This document shows positions 52,448 through 60,163 of a stretch of 64,000 nucleotides of DNA, one piece after another. The stretch is from Rhodothermia bacterium. GTDB taxonomy: Bacteria > Bacteroidota > Rhodothermia > Rhodothermales > JAAAOL01. Below the pieces are notes generated by a model that worked only from the letters and a program-made list of their open reading frames with translations, was not told the DNA's origin and did not search any database. The position numbers were made by a program, and so were the translations under genes. The stretch is taken from positions 1 to 64,000 of the forward strand of contig JAUIDY010000010.1 of assembly GCA_030428385.1 (NCBI GenBank), read 5' to 3'. Position 1 is the first letter of the stretch. Each line of letters starts with the position of its first letter.

Positions 52448-54373
52448 ATGACCAGATTTTTTTCCAGGCCTGCTGTTGGTCGGAGCGTGGGGCTTTTTGC
52501 GCTTCTGCTTGGCGTAGGGCTGGCCCTGTTGCCACTCGATACGGCGGTGGCACAAACCGCCACGGTCCTCCGCTCCCAGGCCCGGGGCGTCGACAGTACG
52601 CTGGTGGGACGTTATACGCTGGCGGAATCGTACCTGCGGGCCGGGCAGTTCGACCGCGCCATCGCCCTGCTCGAAGACCTGTATGACGCCAGTCCGGCCA
52701 CCTATGCCTTCTACGACCGGCTCAAAGAAGCGTACGAAAGCGTCAAACGGTACGACGACGCCATTGCCCTGGTAGACACCAAGATCGAACAGTCGCCCCA
52801 ATCGACCTTGCTCCTTTCCGAACGTGCCCGCATCCTTTATCTCAAGGGCGACGAGGCCGGAGCCCTGGCTGCCTGGGATGCCACGCTGGATACCGCCAAC
52901 GACCCCAACCGCCACCGCATCGTCTACAATGCCATGGCCGATGTGCGGTTGCTCGAACAGGCGGCGGCGGTGCTGGAGCGGGGACGCGTGGACCTGAACA
53001 ACCCCATGGCCTATCAAACCGAACTGGCGTACCTGCACAGCCTGACGGGCCAGCATGAGAAGGCGGTGGAGGAATATATCGCGATGTTGACGGAGAACCA
53101 GGAAAAACTAAGCTTCGTCCGCAACCGCCTCAGCCGGTTTATGGAACAAGCCGGGGCACTGGAGGCCAGCATTGCTGCCTGTGAACGCGCCGTGCGCCAG
53201 GATCCCTTGAACCGCGCCCACCGCGAATTGCTAGCCTGGCTGTACACCGAAGCCGAAGATTATCAACAGGCGTTTAATGCGTACCGCGCCATCGACCGGC
53301 TGGAAAAGGAAGACGGGCGGGTGCTCTTCACCTTCGCCCAGCGTGCCGCCGATGCGGGCGCGTACGACGTGGCCTCCAAAGCCTACGATGAAGTGTTGCA
53401 GCGTCACCCCAATGCCCTGGTGACACCGCAGGCGCAGATGGGACTTGGCGAGATGCACGAACGCTGGGCCGAGCAAACCTACGAGCGGGTCTATGACAAC
53501 CAGGGCAACCGGGTAGAAGCCCCGCATTATGAAGCCGCCCTCGACGCCTACCGCACGTTCCTGCAACAATATCCGACACACGACTATTTCCCTGAGGTGC
53601 TGCGCCGCATTGCCGGACTTCAACAAGATGTGTTTTTCAACTTCGGCGAGGCCGAAGCCACGCTACAGGAAATCACCGAGCGTTATCCCACCACGATGAC
53701 GGCCAACCACGCCCGCTATGACCTCGGGCGTATCGCGCTCTCGCGGGGCAACCTCGACGCCGCTGGGCTGCTCTTCTCCCGGCTGGTGGACGAACTGCGG
53801 CTGGGCGAACTGGCAGAGTTGGCACGGTACGAGCAGGCGCTGATTCATTTCTACAAAGGCGAACTCGACGCGGCCAGCACGCTCGTTTCGGTACTCGACG
53901 AAAACACGTCTACGGACGTTGCCAACGACGCCATTGAACTTAAGGTCTTGATCGCCTCGAACCCTGGCCCCGACTCCCTCAACGCCCCGCTGCTACACTA
54001 CGCCGAGGCCGCGCTGCAAATCCGCCAGCGTCGCCCGACCGAAGCACTGGGCACCCTCGACGCCCTCATTCAGGAATTTGGTCAACATTCCCTCGCCGAC
54101 GACGCCCGCTTTTTGCGTGCCGAGGCGCTGGAGGAAGCCGGGCGCACCGACGAAGCCCTGGCGGCCTTTGGTGAACTCCCGCTGATTCATCCCGACAGCC
54201 CCCTCGCTGACCGCGCCCTGTTCCAGGCCGCGTACCTCCAATGGCGCGCGCTTGGTGATGCCCAAGGTGCCCTCGAAACCTATACGCGCCTCCTCACACA
54301 ATACCCGGGCTCTCTCCTCGTCCCCGACGCCCGCCAGCAGATCCGCCGCCTGCGGGGCGATGCCGATAGTTGA
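52448..54373 (+). CDS. Exported TPR-repeat protein
   Basis: A 641-residue protein with a signal peptide (RSVGLFALLLGVGLALLPL, cleavage near VAQ) followed by TPR-like helical repeats over its whole length (LAESYLRAGQFDRAIALLEDL, YDVASKAYDEVLQRHPNAL, FGEAEATLQEITERYPTTM, ARFLRAEALEEAGRTDEAL, FQAAYLQWRALGDAQGALETY; each seen within the repeats). The repeats with xxxYP endings resemble BamD/YbgF-type periplasmic scaffolds. The partner is unknown. An ATG at 52409 would add 13 residues; the internal ATG gives the cleaner signal peptide. It is divergent from dxr. Confidence 0.88.
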   Translation: MTRFFSRPAVGRSVGLFALLLGVGLALLPLDTAVAQTATVLRSQARGVDSTLVGRYTLAESYLRAGQFDRAIALLEDLYDASPATYAFYDRLKEAYESVKRYDDAIALVDTKIEQSPQSTLLLSERARILYLKGDEAGALAAWDATLDTANDPNRHRIVYNAMADVRLLEQAAAVLERGRVDLNNPMAYQTELAYLHSLTGQHEKAVEEYIAMLTENQEKLSFVRNRLSRFMEQAGALEASIAACERAVRQDPLNRAHRELLAWLYTEAEDYQQAFNAYRAIDRLEKEDGRVLFTFAQRAADAGAYDVASKAYDEVLQRHPNALVTPQAQMGLGEMHERWAEQTYERVYDNQGNRVEAPHYEAALDAYRTFLQQYPTHDYFPEVLRRIAGLQQDVFFNFGEAEATLQEITERYPTTMTANHARYDLGRIALSRGNLDAAGLLFSRLVDELRLGELAELARYEQALIHFYKGELDAASTLVSVLDENTSTDVANDAIELKVLIASNPGPDSLNAPLLHYAEAALQIRQRRPTEALGTLDALIQEFGQHSLADDARFLRAEALEEAGRTDEALAAFGELPLIHPDSPLADRALFQAAYLQWRALGDAQGALETYTRLLTQYPGSLLVPDARQQIRRLRGDADS

Positions 54374-54451
54374 GGCATGCGGGATGCGGTGAGAGGGAAG
54401 AGAAGGTGAATCGAGGAGCCGAGGAGTTGACGTATTAACGACGGTTTGACG

Positions 54452-54745
54452 ATGACCAGTTATCTTGCACGGACAGATGGAGCAAAAAAGAGAGGGATTC
54501 TCGACAAACGGGAAGGCGACCTCCGCAAAGAGATTTTGCGCAAGGCTTCGCCGGAACGAATACGCTGATGCGCTGAGCGGGTCCGTCAGGCTCAACTGGG
54601 GCTGATCAAGGCACTTAAGCATCATGCGCAGGCTTACCAAGCAGAGGAAGAGCGCTCTCCGAAGACAAATGAGCGGCTCGAAGAACAGTGGAATAACTGG
54701 AACGAACTTGATGCTGCGGAAATTATTGCGATTTACCAGAAATGA
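54452..54745 (+). pseudogene. Small gene interrupted by an in-frame TGA
   Basis: A frame of 98 codons from the ATG at 54452 to the TGA at 54743-54745 is broken once by a TGA at 54566-54568. Before the break it reads MTSYLARTDGAKKRGILDKR and on to SPERIR; after it, AERVRQAQLGLIKALKHHAQ to AAEIIAIYQK. Both halves are charged, helical and similar in composition, suggesting one small coiled or helical protein with a nonsense mutation. A selenocysteine reading is unlikely (no nearby stem-loop of that kind was recognised). The final stop overlaps the 27-bp hairpin repeat. No family is recognised. Confidence 0.55.
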
Positions 54746-54768
54746 CACGGACGCAGTCCGTTAATGAC
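54742..54768. repeat. 27-bp hairpin repeat, copy 2
   Basis: Reads ATGACACGGACGCAGTCCGT then TAATGAC, the reverse complement of the copy at 58550-58576. It starts inside the stop of the interrupted small gene and lies 44 bases before the start of the next gene; CATGAC follows four bases later, as at copy 1. Confidence 0.85.
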
Positions 54769-54812
54769 TATCCATGACGCTGGCAACGCCAACGCCTTAC
54801 AACCCCAAACCC

Positions 54813-56072
54813 ATGCGATATATAGCCTTTCTCCTGCTCTTGCTCGTTCCTGCAATGGGAGTACAAGCGCAGGACGTGCTCATTCCGATGGACACCCGCC
54901 AGTCCAACCACCTGAAGGCCTATGGCGTGGCGTATTGGGTGTTGCAGCAGGGCGTGAACATCGACTGGTTGCTGAACTATCGCGGCGGCTCGTTTTTGAT
55001 GCAGTCATTCCCGGCATTGGAGCAGGAACTGGCCATTCGCGGCGTCTATTTTGAGAAAGTCAGCGGGGCGCAGGCGGCCACCATTATTTCGGAAGTCGAG
55101 AGCGACGCGACGAACACCGCCGTCGTTCGGCTGGAGAAAGAACCCCGCATCGCCGTCTACGCGCCGCAGCAGACGCTGCCGTGGGACGACGCCGTACTCC
55201 TCGCCCTCACCTACGCCGAGGTGCCCTATGAGATGATTTACGACGACGCCATCATGAACGGCGAACTCAGCAAATACGACTGGGTGCACCTCCACCACGA
55301 GGACTTCACGGGGCAGTTTGGCAAGTTTATCCAGTACCGCAACATGCCGTGGTACATCGAGCAACAGCGTGAGGCCGAAAAGGCGGCGCGGCGGCACGGC
55401 TACCGCAAAGCCAGCGAGTTGAAGCTGGCGGTGGCACAGACCATCAAGCAGTACGTGGCGCAGGGCGGCTTCCTGTTCGCCATGTGTTCCGGCACCGACA
55501 CGTTCGACATCGCCCTCGCCGCGCACAGCACCGACATCGTGCCCACCGACTACGACGGCGACCCGATCAACCAGGACGCGCTCGACAACCTCGACTACAC
55601 CAACACGTTCGCCTTCACCGACTTCACCCCGACGTTTAACCCGTTGGAGTATGAACACAGCAACATCGACGCAGGCGCGCCGCCGCCTCAATTGCGCAAC
55701 CCAGCGGTGGATTTCTTCACCCTTTTTGAGTTCAGCGCCAAGTGGGACCCTGTGCCGACGATGCTCACGCAGAACCACGTCGCCACCGTAAAAGGTTTCG
55801 TGGGTCAAACCACCAGTTTCCGCAAGCAGTTCGTGAAACCCAACGTCGTGATTATGGCCGAGGCCCCGGGCCGCGACGAAGTGAAATACCTCCACGGCTC
55901 CTTCGGCGAGGGCACGTTTACGTTCTACGCAGGCCATGACCCCGAAGACTACCAGCACTACGTCAACGACCCGCCCACCGACCTGAACCTGCACAAAAAC
56001 TCGCCCGGCTACCGCCTCATCCTGAACAACATCCTTTTCCCAGCGGCGAAAAAGAAGAAGCAGAAGACATGA
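54813..56072 (+). CDS. Secreted conserved protein often annotated as asparagine synthetase B
   Basis: A 419-residue protein with a signal peptide (MRYIAFLLLLLVPAMGVQA). Family features are NHLKAYGVAYWVLQQGVNIDWL, LLNYRGGSFLMQSFPALE, YDWVHLHHEDFTGQFGK, GGFLFAMCSGTDTFDIALAA and EVKYLHGSFGEGTFTFYAGHDPE, all as short stretches. The MCSGTDTF loop looks like a class-I-amidotransferase-type cysteine elbow. Relatives in Bacteroidota are commonly named asparagine synthetase B, but no synthetase (ATP-pyrophosphatase) motif is seen here and the protein is exported, so that name is doubtful. The ATG at 54813 gives the signal peptide. Confidence 0.82.
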   Translation: MRYIAFLLLLLVPAMGVQAQDVLIPMDTRQSNHLKAYGVAYWVLQQGVNIDWLLNYRGGSFLMQSFPALEQELAIRGVYFEKVSGAQAATIISEVESDATNTAVVRLEKEPRIAVYAPQQTLPWDDAVLLALTYAEVPYEMIYDDAIMNGELSKYDWVHLHHEDFTGQFGKFIQYRNMPWYIEQQREAEKAARRHGYRKASELKLAVAQTIKQYVAQGGFLFAMCSGTDTFDIALAAHSTDIVPTDYDGDPINQDALDNLDYTNTFAFTDFTPTFNPLEYEHSNIDAGAPPPQLRNPAVDFFTLFEFSAKWDPVPTMLTQNHVATVKGFVGQTTSFRKQFVKPNVVIMAEAPGRDEVKYLHGSFGEGTFTFYAGHDPEDYQHYVNDPPTDLNLHKNSPGYRLILNNILFPAAKKKKQKT

Positions 56073-56141
56073 GGCGTTGGCTGTCAGCTATCGGCTCTCG
56101 GCTTTTGGATGGTGATGGAATTTCGCAAGCCACCCTTCCTA

Positions 56142-56247
56142 CGTCATCACGAAGAATCGCAGATCCTGTGGTGATCTCATCCCGGCAGGAAAGCGCACCA
56201 CAGACAGGATGAGTTTGTCTTATCGCCTATGGCTTCTCGCGATGACG
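56142..56247. repeat. Imperfect palindromic dispersed repeat, copy 2
   Basis: About 106 bp between the previous gene and the thioesterase gene. Terminal inverted ends read CGTCATCACGAAG and (other strand) CGTCATCGCGAG. It shares the order GTCATCACGAAG, CTGTGGTGATCTCA, a GCACC-CAGAC block and CTCGCGATGAC with the copy at 1458-1562. The rest of the 320-base gap shows no gene. Confidence 0.75.
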
Positions 56248-56392
56248 CGATGGTTATCAGTATATCCTCCGCGGACAGTCCTGTGACTTGCCGAGTTTAA
56301 AGACCTGCAACCAATTTTGCTAAACTTCGCAGGTTGAGAGCTATGGTAGCGCTAGATTCCAAGATTCTCTTCAAATCCAACCCACGACACCT

Positions 56393-56929
56393 GTGGAAAC
56401 ATCTATAAAAACCCTGGCCAACTCGCGCTGCGTGATGACCGAGATTGTCTTGCCCAACGACATCAATGGGCTGGGCAACCTGATGGGCGGGCGGTTGCTG
56501 TATTTGATGGACAAATGTGCCGCCATCTCGGCGCAGCGCCATGCGAATATGGTGTGCGTGACGGCCTCGGTGGATTCGGTCGAATTTAAATCACCGATTT
56601 ACCAAAACGAGGTGGTGGTAATTGAAAGCTGGGTCAACCGTGCCTTCCGTACTTCGATGGAAGTGGAACTGCGCGTTGTAGCTGAAAATCCGCTTGACCA
56701 AACATCACGGCTGTGCAATCGGGCGTACTATACGTTCGTCGGCCTTAACGACGAAGGCATCCCCACCCCCGTACCCGCCATCCATCCCGAAACTGACGAC
56801 GAACGCCACAACTACGAAAGCGCCGCCAAACGCCGCGAGGTACGACTGCTGCTATCGGGCCGCCTCTCGCTGAACGACGCCAAACACATCAAAGAAGATA
56901 TCCTCGCGACGATGACGGCCTCGGAATAA
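56393..56929 (+). CDS. Acyl-CoA thioesterase (hotdog fold)
   Basis: A 178-residue cytoplasmic acyl-CoA hydrolase of the YciA/BACH-like group. The hotdog helix region is TEIVLPNDINGLGNLMGGRLLYLMDKCAAI, seen as LPNDINGLGNLMGGRLL, followed by VDSVEFKSPIYQNEVV and ESWVNRAFRTSMEVEL. A GTG start at 56393 is chosen because relatives keep the preceding TLANSRCVMTEIV stretch; an ATG at 56435 would remove it. It hydrolyses acyl-CoA to free acid and CoA. It is a single gene. Confidence 0.9.
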   Translation: METSIKTLANSRCVMTEIVLPNDINGLGNLMGGRLLYLMDKCAAISAQRHANMVCVTASVDSVEFKSPIYQNEVVVIESWVNRAFRTSMEVELRVVAENPLDQTSRLCNRAYYTFVGLNDEGIPTPVPAIHPETDDERHNYESAAKRREVRLLLSGRLSLNDAKHIKEDILATMTASE

Positions 56930-57020
56930 ACGAGGATGGCGCTACCTGCCCCTACTCCGGCGAATCCCTGCGTTGTAATTCTCGTAGTTGACTCTTCTCG
57001 TTCATCCCATCGATACGAAA

Positions 57021-57482
57021 ATGCATCGGTTTGTTGTTCGCACATTGTGTCTCGCAGTTCTGCTCCTGTTTTCCTTTTCCGCCCCTGCCCTTGCGCAACG
57101 TCCGCCGGGTGACTTTGGTGTGGGCGGTGTCATCGGCGATCCCAGTGGCATCTCGCTGAAGTTCTACCAGCGCTCCGACTTTTCCTACGATTTCCTCGTT
57201 GCGTGGGACCTCAACGACTTCCTTTTTCTCAACGCCCACGGCTTGTTCGAGCGCCCGCTCCAGAATGCACCGTTTCGGTTTTTCTACGGCCCCGGCGGCT
57301 ACATCGGCATCCTCGATCGGGGCCGCGACAACGATGTGGTGCTGGGTATCAGCGGCAACTTTGGGCTCAGCTATTTTATCGAGCAGTTCGACATCTTTGT
57401 GCAGGTGACGCCTCGCTTTAACGTCGTCCCGTCCACCGACGGCGACCTCGGTGCGGGGATTGGGGTGCGCTTTTATCCGTAG
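57021..57482 (+). CDS. Small exported beta-barrel-like outer-membrane protein
   Basis: A 153-residue protein with a signal peptide (TLCLAVLLLFSFSAPALA). The mature part is made of short alternating strands with glycine and aromatic residues (GVGGVIGDPSGISLKFY, FSYDFLVAWDL, FYGPGGYIGILDRG, IFVQVTPRFNVVP) and ends in the aromatic VRFYP, consistent with a small outer-membrane barrel. The function is unknown. The ATG at 57021 is chosen for the signal peptide over a frame starting at 56988. Confidence 0.78.
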   Translation: MHRFVVRTLCLAVLLLFSFSAPALAQRPPGDFGVGGVIGDPSGISLKFYQRSDFSYDFLVAWDLNDFLFLNAHGLFERPLQNAPFRFFYGPGGYIGILDRGRDNDVVLGISGNFGLSYFIEQFDIFVQVTPRFNVVPSTDGDLGAGIGVRFYP

Positions 57483-57569
57483 GCGTTGTGCAGTACCTTG
57501 CAAAACAGAATGCCTCGCACGGCGTTCAGGAAGAATAACGTTCATTGTGACGCGTGAATCCGTAGTCTC

Positions 57570-58496
57570 ATGTTATACCGTCGTGTCCTCATTACCGGAG
57601 CCAATGGCCTGCTCGGCCAGGCGTTGGTGGCCCACCTGAGCCGCCAGCCGGAATACGATGTGCTTGCCACGGGGCGCGACACCTTTCCCCGTTTTGCCAA
57701 CGCATCGTGCGGCTACACGGCGCTCGACATCACGGCTCCGCAAGAGGTACAACGCCTCATGCAAGACTTCACACCCGATGTGGTGATTAACTGCGCGGCG
57801 ATGACGCAGGTGGACCGCTGCGAAAAAGAACGCGACCTATGCTGGCGCGTCAACGCGGAAGCCGTGGAGCACCTCGCCCGTGCCTGCCGACGCATCGGCG
57901 CACGGCTGATTCAGGTCTCCACCGACTTTGTCTTCGATGGTGCCGACGGCCCCTACCGCGAGGACGCCCGACCCGACCCGGTGAACTTCTACGGCAAATC
58001 GAAGCTCGCCGCCGAGAATGTCACCCGCGACGCAGGGATAGATGGCTGGGCCATTGCGCGCACCGTGCTTGTCTATGGCACCGCGCACAACCTGTCGCGC
58101 TCCAACATCGCGCTGTGGGTCATCGACAAGCTGAGCAAGGGCGAACCGATCCAGGTAGTCACCGACCAGTGGCGCTCACCCACCTACGTCAACGACCTCG
58201 CCAATGGCATTGAGCGGATCGTGCGCTTTGGCAAAACGGGCATTTTCCACCTTTCGGGCCGGGAAATGGTGAGCGTGTACGACTTCGCCTGCACCATCGC
58301 CCACGTCTTCGACCTCGACGCCTCTCTGATCAGCCCCACTGACCACACCCACTTCCAGCAACCCGCCCCACGCCCGCCTCGGACCGGCTTTATTATTCTC
58401 AAGGCCGAAACCGAACTCGGCTACAAGCCCCACCCCATCGAAGACGCCCTCCGCCACCTCGGCACCCGCCTTGGCCTTCCGACACCCACGTCATAG
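57570..58496 (+). CDS. rfbD: dTDP-4-dehydrorhamnose reductase-like SDR (RmlD/RfbD family)
   Basis: A 308-residue short-chain dehydrogenase of the extended type. It has the NAD(P) motif LITGANGLLGQALVAHL (about residues 6-22), NCAAMTQVDRCEKE, the STDFVFDGADGPY stretch, catalytic Tyr/Lys in NFYGKSKLAAE and SPTYVNDLANGIERIV. This matches RmlD, which makes dTDP-rhamnose, although no other rml genes are nearby, so a related 4-keto reductase or a methionine adenosyltransferase regulatory-type homologue is possible. It is cytoplasmic. Confidence 0.85.
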   Translation: MLYRRVLITGANGLLGQALVAHLSRQPEYDVLATGRDTFPRFANASCGYTALDITAPQEVQRLMQDFTPDVVINCAAMTQVDRCEKERDLCWRVNAEAVEHLARACRRIGARLIQVSTDFVFDGADGPYREDARPDPVNFYGKSKLAAENVTRDAGIDGWAIARTVLVYGTAHNLSRSNIALWVIDKLSKGEPIQVVTDQWRSPTYVNDLANGIERIVRFGKTGIFHLSGREMVSVYDFACTIAHVFDLDASLISPTDHTHFQQPAPRPPRTGFIILKAETELGYKPHPIEDALRHLGTRLGLPTPTS

Positions 58497-58549
58497 GCAC
58501 GAGCAGCCTGCGGCGGTATCCATGGAAGGCTACGCCTTTGTCATGAATG

Positions 58550-58576
58550 GTCATTAACGGACTGCGTCCGTGTCAT
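58550..58576. repeat. 27-bp hairpin repeat, copy 3
   Basis: Reads GTCATTAACGGACTGCGTCC then GTGTCAT; exact reverse complement of copy 2. It is in the gap between rfbD and serS, and is followed by TTTATTGTCATTC, also partly shared with copy 1. Confidence 0.85.
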
Positions 58577-58597
58577 TTATTGTCATTCTTCCACACC

Positions 58598-58675
58598 GTT
58601 TCACTCCCAAACTCTCACACTCCCTCTCCCCCATTCTCCCTCTCCCCTAAAACCCCTTCCCTCTTACCCCAATTG
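58598..58675. repeat. Pyrimidine-rich heptamer-like tract
   Basis: A low-complexity C/T stretch with units such as ACTCCCAA, ACTCTCAC, ACTCCCTC and TCTCCCCC, about seven bases each, upstream of serS. It resembles the tracts at 40846-40970 and 45970-46036. No gene is present. Confidence 0.6.
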
Positions 58676-58769
58676 TTAATTCTCCATGCAAGATGACGGC
58701 AGGTGGTGCCTTCGTCGGGTGCAATGCGTTTTATGCGGTCCGGTTATTTCGGCCTGACAGTTTTTTCCT

Positions 58770-60047
58770 ATGCTTGATATCCAGCTTATCCGTACCGAAC
58801 CCGAGCGCGTCCGCGAGGCGATGCAAAACAAGGGCTATGCCGACACAACTCCCATCGACGGCGTGCTGACCCACGATGTGCTACGCCGCGAAAGGCTGAC
58901 CGAACTGCAAGACGCCCAGGCCCGCTCAAACACGGTGTCGAAGGAAATCGGGAAGCTGATGGGGCAAGGCAAGCGCGAAGAAGCGCAGGAACGCATCGCC
59001 GAGACAGGGCGGCTGAAAGCCCGTATCAAAGAACTCGAAGAAGAAGTGCGCACCATCGAGGCGACGCTGCACGACCTCCTGCTCGAAATCCCGAACATTC
59101 CGCATGAAAGCGTCCCGGTCGGTCGCACGCCCGCCGACAACGTGGTGGCTGCGGAAATTGGCGACAAGCCGGTGTTTGACTTTGAGCCGCTGCCGCACTG
59201 GGACCTCATCGAGAAGCACGGGCTCGTTGATTTTGAGCGCGGCGCAAAGGTCACGGGCGCAGGCTTCCCGTTTTACAAGGGCAAAGGGGCGCGGCTGCAA
59301 CGGGCGCTGATCCAACTTTTCCTCGATCTGGCATCCGAGCACGGCGGCTACGAAGAGTTGCAAGCCCCGCTCGTCGTTAATGCCGACAGCGCCACCGGCA
59401 CCGGGCAGCTTCCGGACAAAGAGGACCAGATGTACGAGGCCCAGCGTGACGGGCTCTACCTGATCCCCACCGCCGAAGTCCCGGTGACCAACCTGTACCG
59501 CGACGAAATCCTCGACGAGGCCGACCTGCCGGTGAAGTTCTGCGCCTACACGCCCTGTTTCCGCCGCGAGGCGGGTTCCTACGGCAAGGACGTGCGGGGC
59601 CTCAACCGCCTGCATCAGTTCGACAAGGTCGAGTTGGTACATTTTGTCCACCCTGACACCAGCTACGACGCCCTCGAAACACTCCGCGAAGACGCCGAGC
59701 GGGCGTTGCAGACGCTCGGCCTCCCCTACCGCCGCCTGCTGATGTGCACCGGCGACATGGGCTTCACCCAGTCTAAAAAATATGACCTGGAAGTGTGGAG
59801 CGCCGGCCAAGAGCGCTGGCTCGAAGTGTCGTCTATTTCTAACTTTGAGGCGTTTCAGGCGCGGCGCATGCAGATCCGCTACCGCCCCGCCGAAGGCGGC
59901 AAGCCGACGCTGCTCCATACCCTCAATGGCAGCGGACTTGCACTCCCGCGCATTGTCGCGGCTTTGCTCGAAAACAACCAGGACGCAAACGGCACCATTC
60001 ACCTGCCCGAAGCCCTGCATCGCTACACCGGCTTCACCAGCATCTAG
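58770..60047 (+). CDS. serS: Serine--tRNA ligase
   Basis: A 425-residue class II aminoacyl-tRNA synthetase. The N-terminal 100 residues form the tRNA-binding coiled coil (LDIQLIRTEPERVREAM, KEIGKLMGQGKREEAQE). Motif 2 is FRREAGSYGKDVRGLNRLHQF and motif 3 is GSGLALPRIVAALLENNQ, both intact (the first slightly over-long, quoted here as FRREAGSYGKDVRG). Length is normal. The gene stands alone; 273 bases of repeat-bearing sequence precede it. Confidence 0.97.
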   Translation: MLDIQLIRTEPERVREAMQNKGYADTTPIDGVLTHDVLRRERLTELQDAQARSNTVSKEIGKLMGQGKREEAQERIAETGRLKARIKELEEEVRTIEATLHDLLLEIPNIPHESVPVGRTPADNVVAAEIGDKPVFDFEPLPHWDLIEKHGLVDFERGAKVTGAGFPFYKGKGARLQRALIQLFLDLASEHGGYEELQAPLVVNADSATGTGQLPDKEDQMYEAQRDGLYLIPTAEVPVTNLYRDEILDEADLPVKFCAYTPCFRREAGSYGKDVRGLNRLHQFDKVELVHFVHPDTSYDALETLREDAERALQTLGLPYRRLLMCTGDMGFTQSKKYDLEVWSAGQERWLEVSSISNFEAFQARRMQIRYRPAEGGKPTLLHTLNGSGLALPRIVAALLENNQDANGTIHLPEALHRYTGFTSI

Positions 60048-60163
60048 CCTTTTTCTGCCGAAAGCCCAAATTCAGCCGCTACTTTCACATTCTTCCACGT
60101 TGTAGAAACATGTCCGCGCATCCGTTTGCTGGATGATTTTTTGCTGGCTGTTTCTACCTTCGT

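Noticed and set aside
54566-54568. Selenocysteine reading of the in-frame TGA
   Set aside because: No recognisable selenocysteine insertion hairpin and no selenoprotein family match; a nonsense mutation is simpler.
55005-55994. A 329-codon minus-strand frame rich in V, G and R
   Set aside because: Repetitive composition typical of antisense frames; the sense gene has a signal peptide and conserved blocks.
58926-60020. A 364-codon minus-strand frame opposite serS
   Set aside because: Mirror of serS codon structure; serS has intact motifs 2 and 3.
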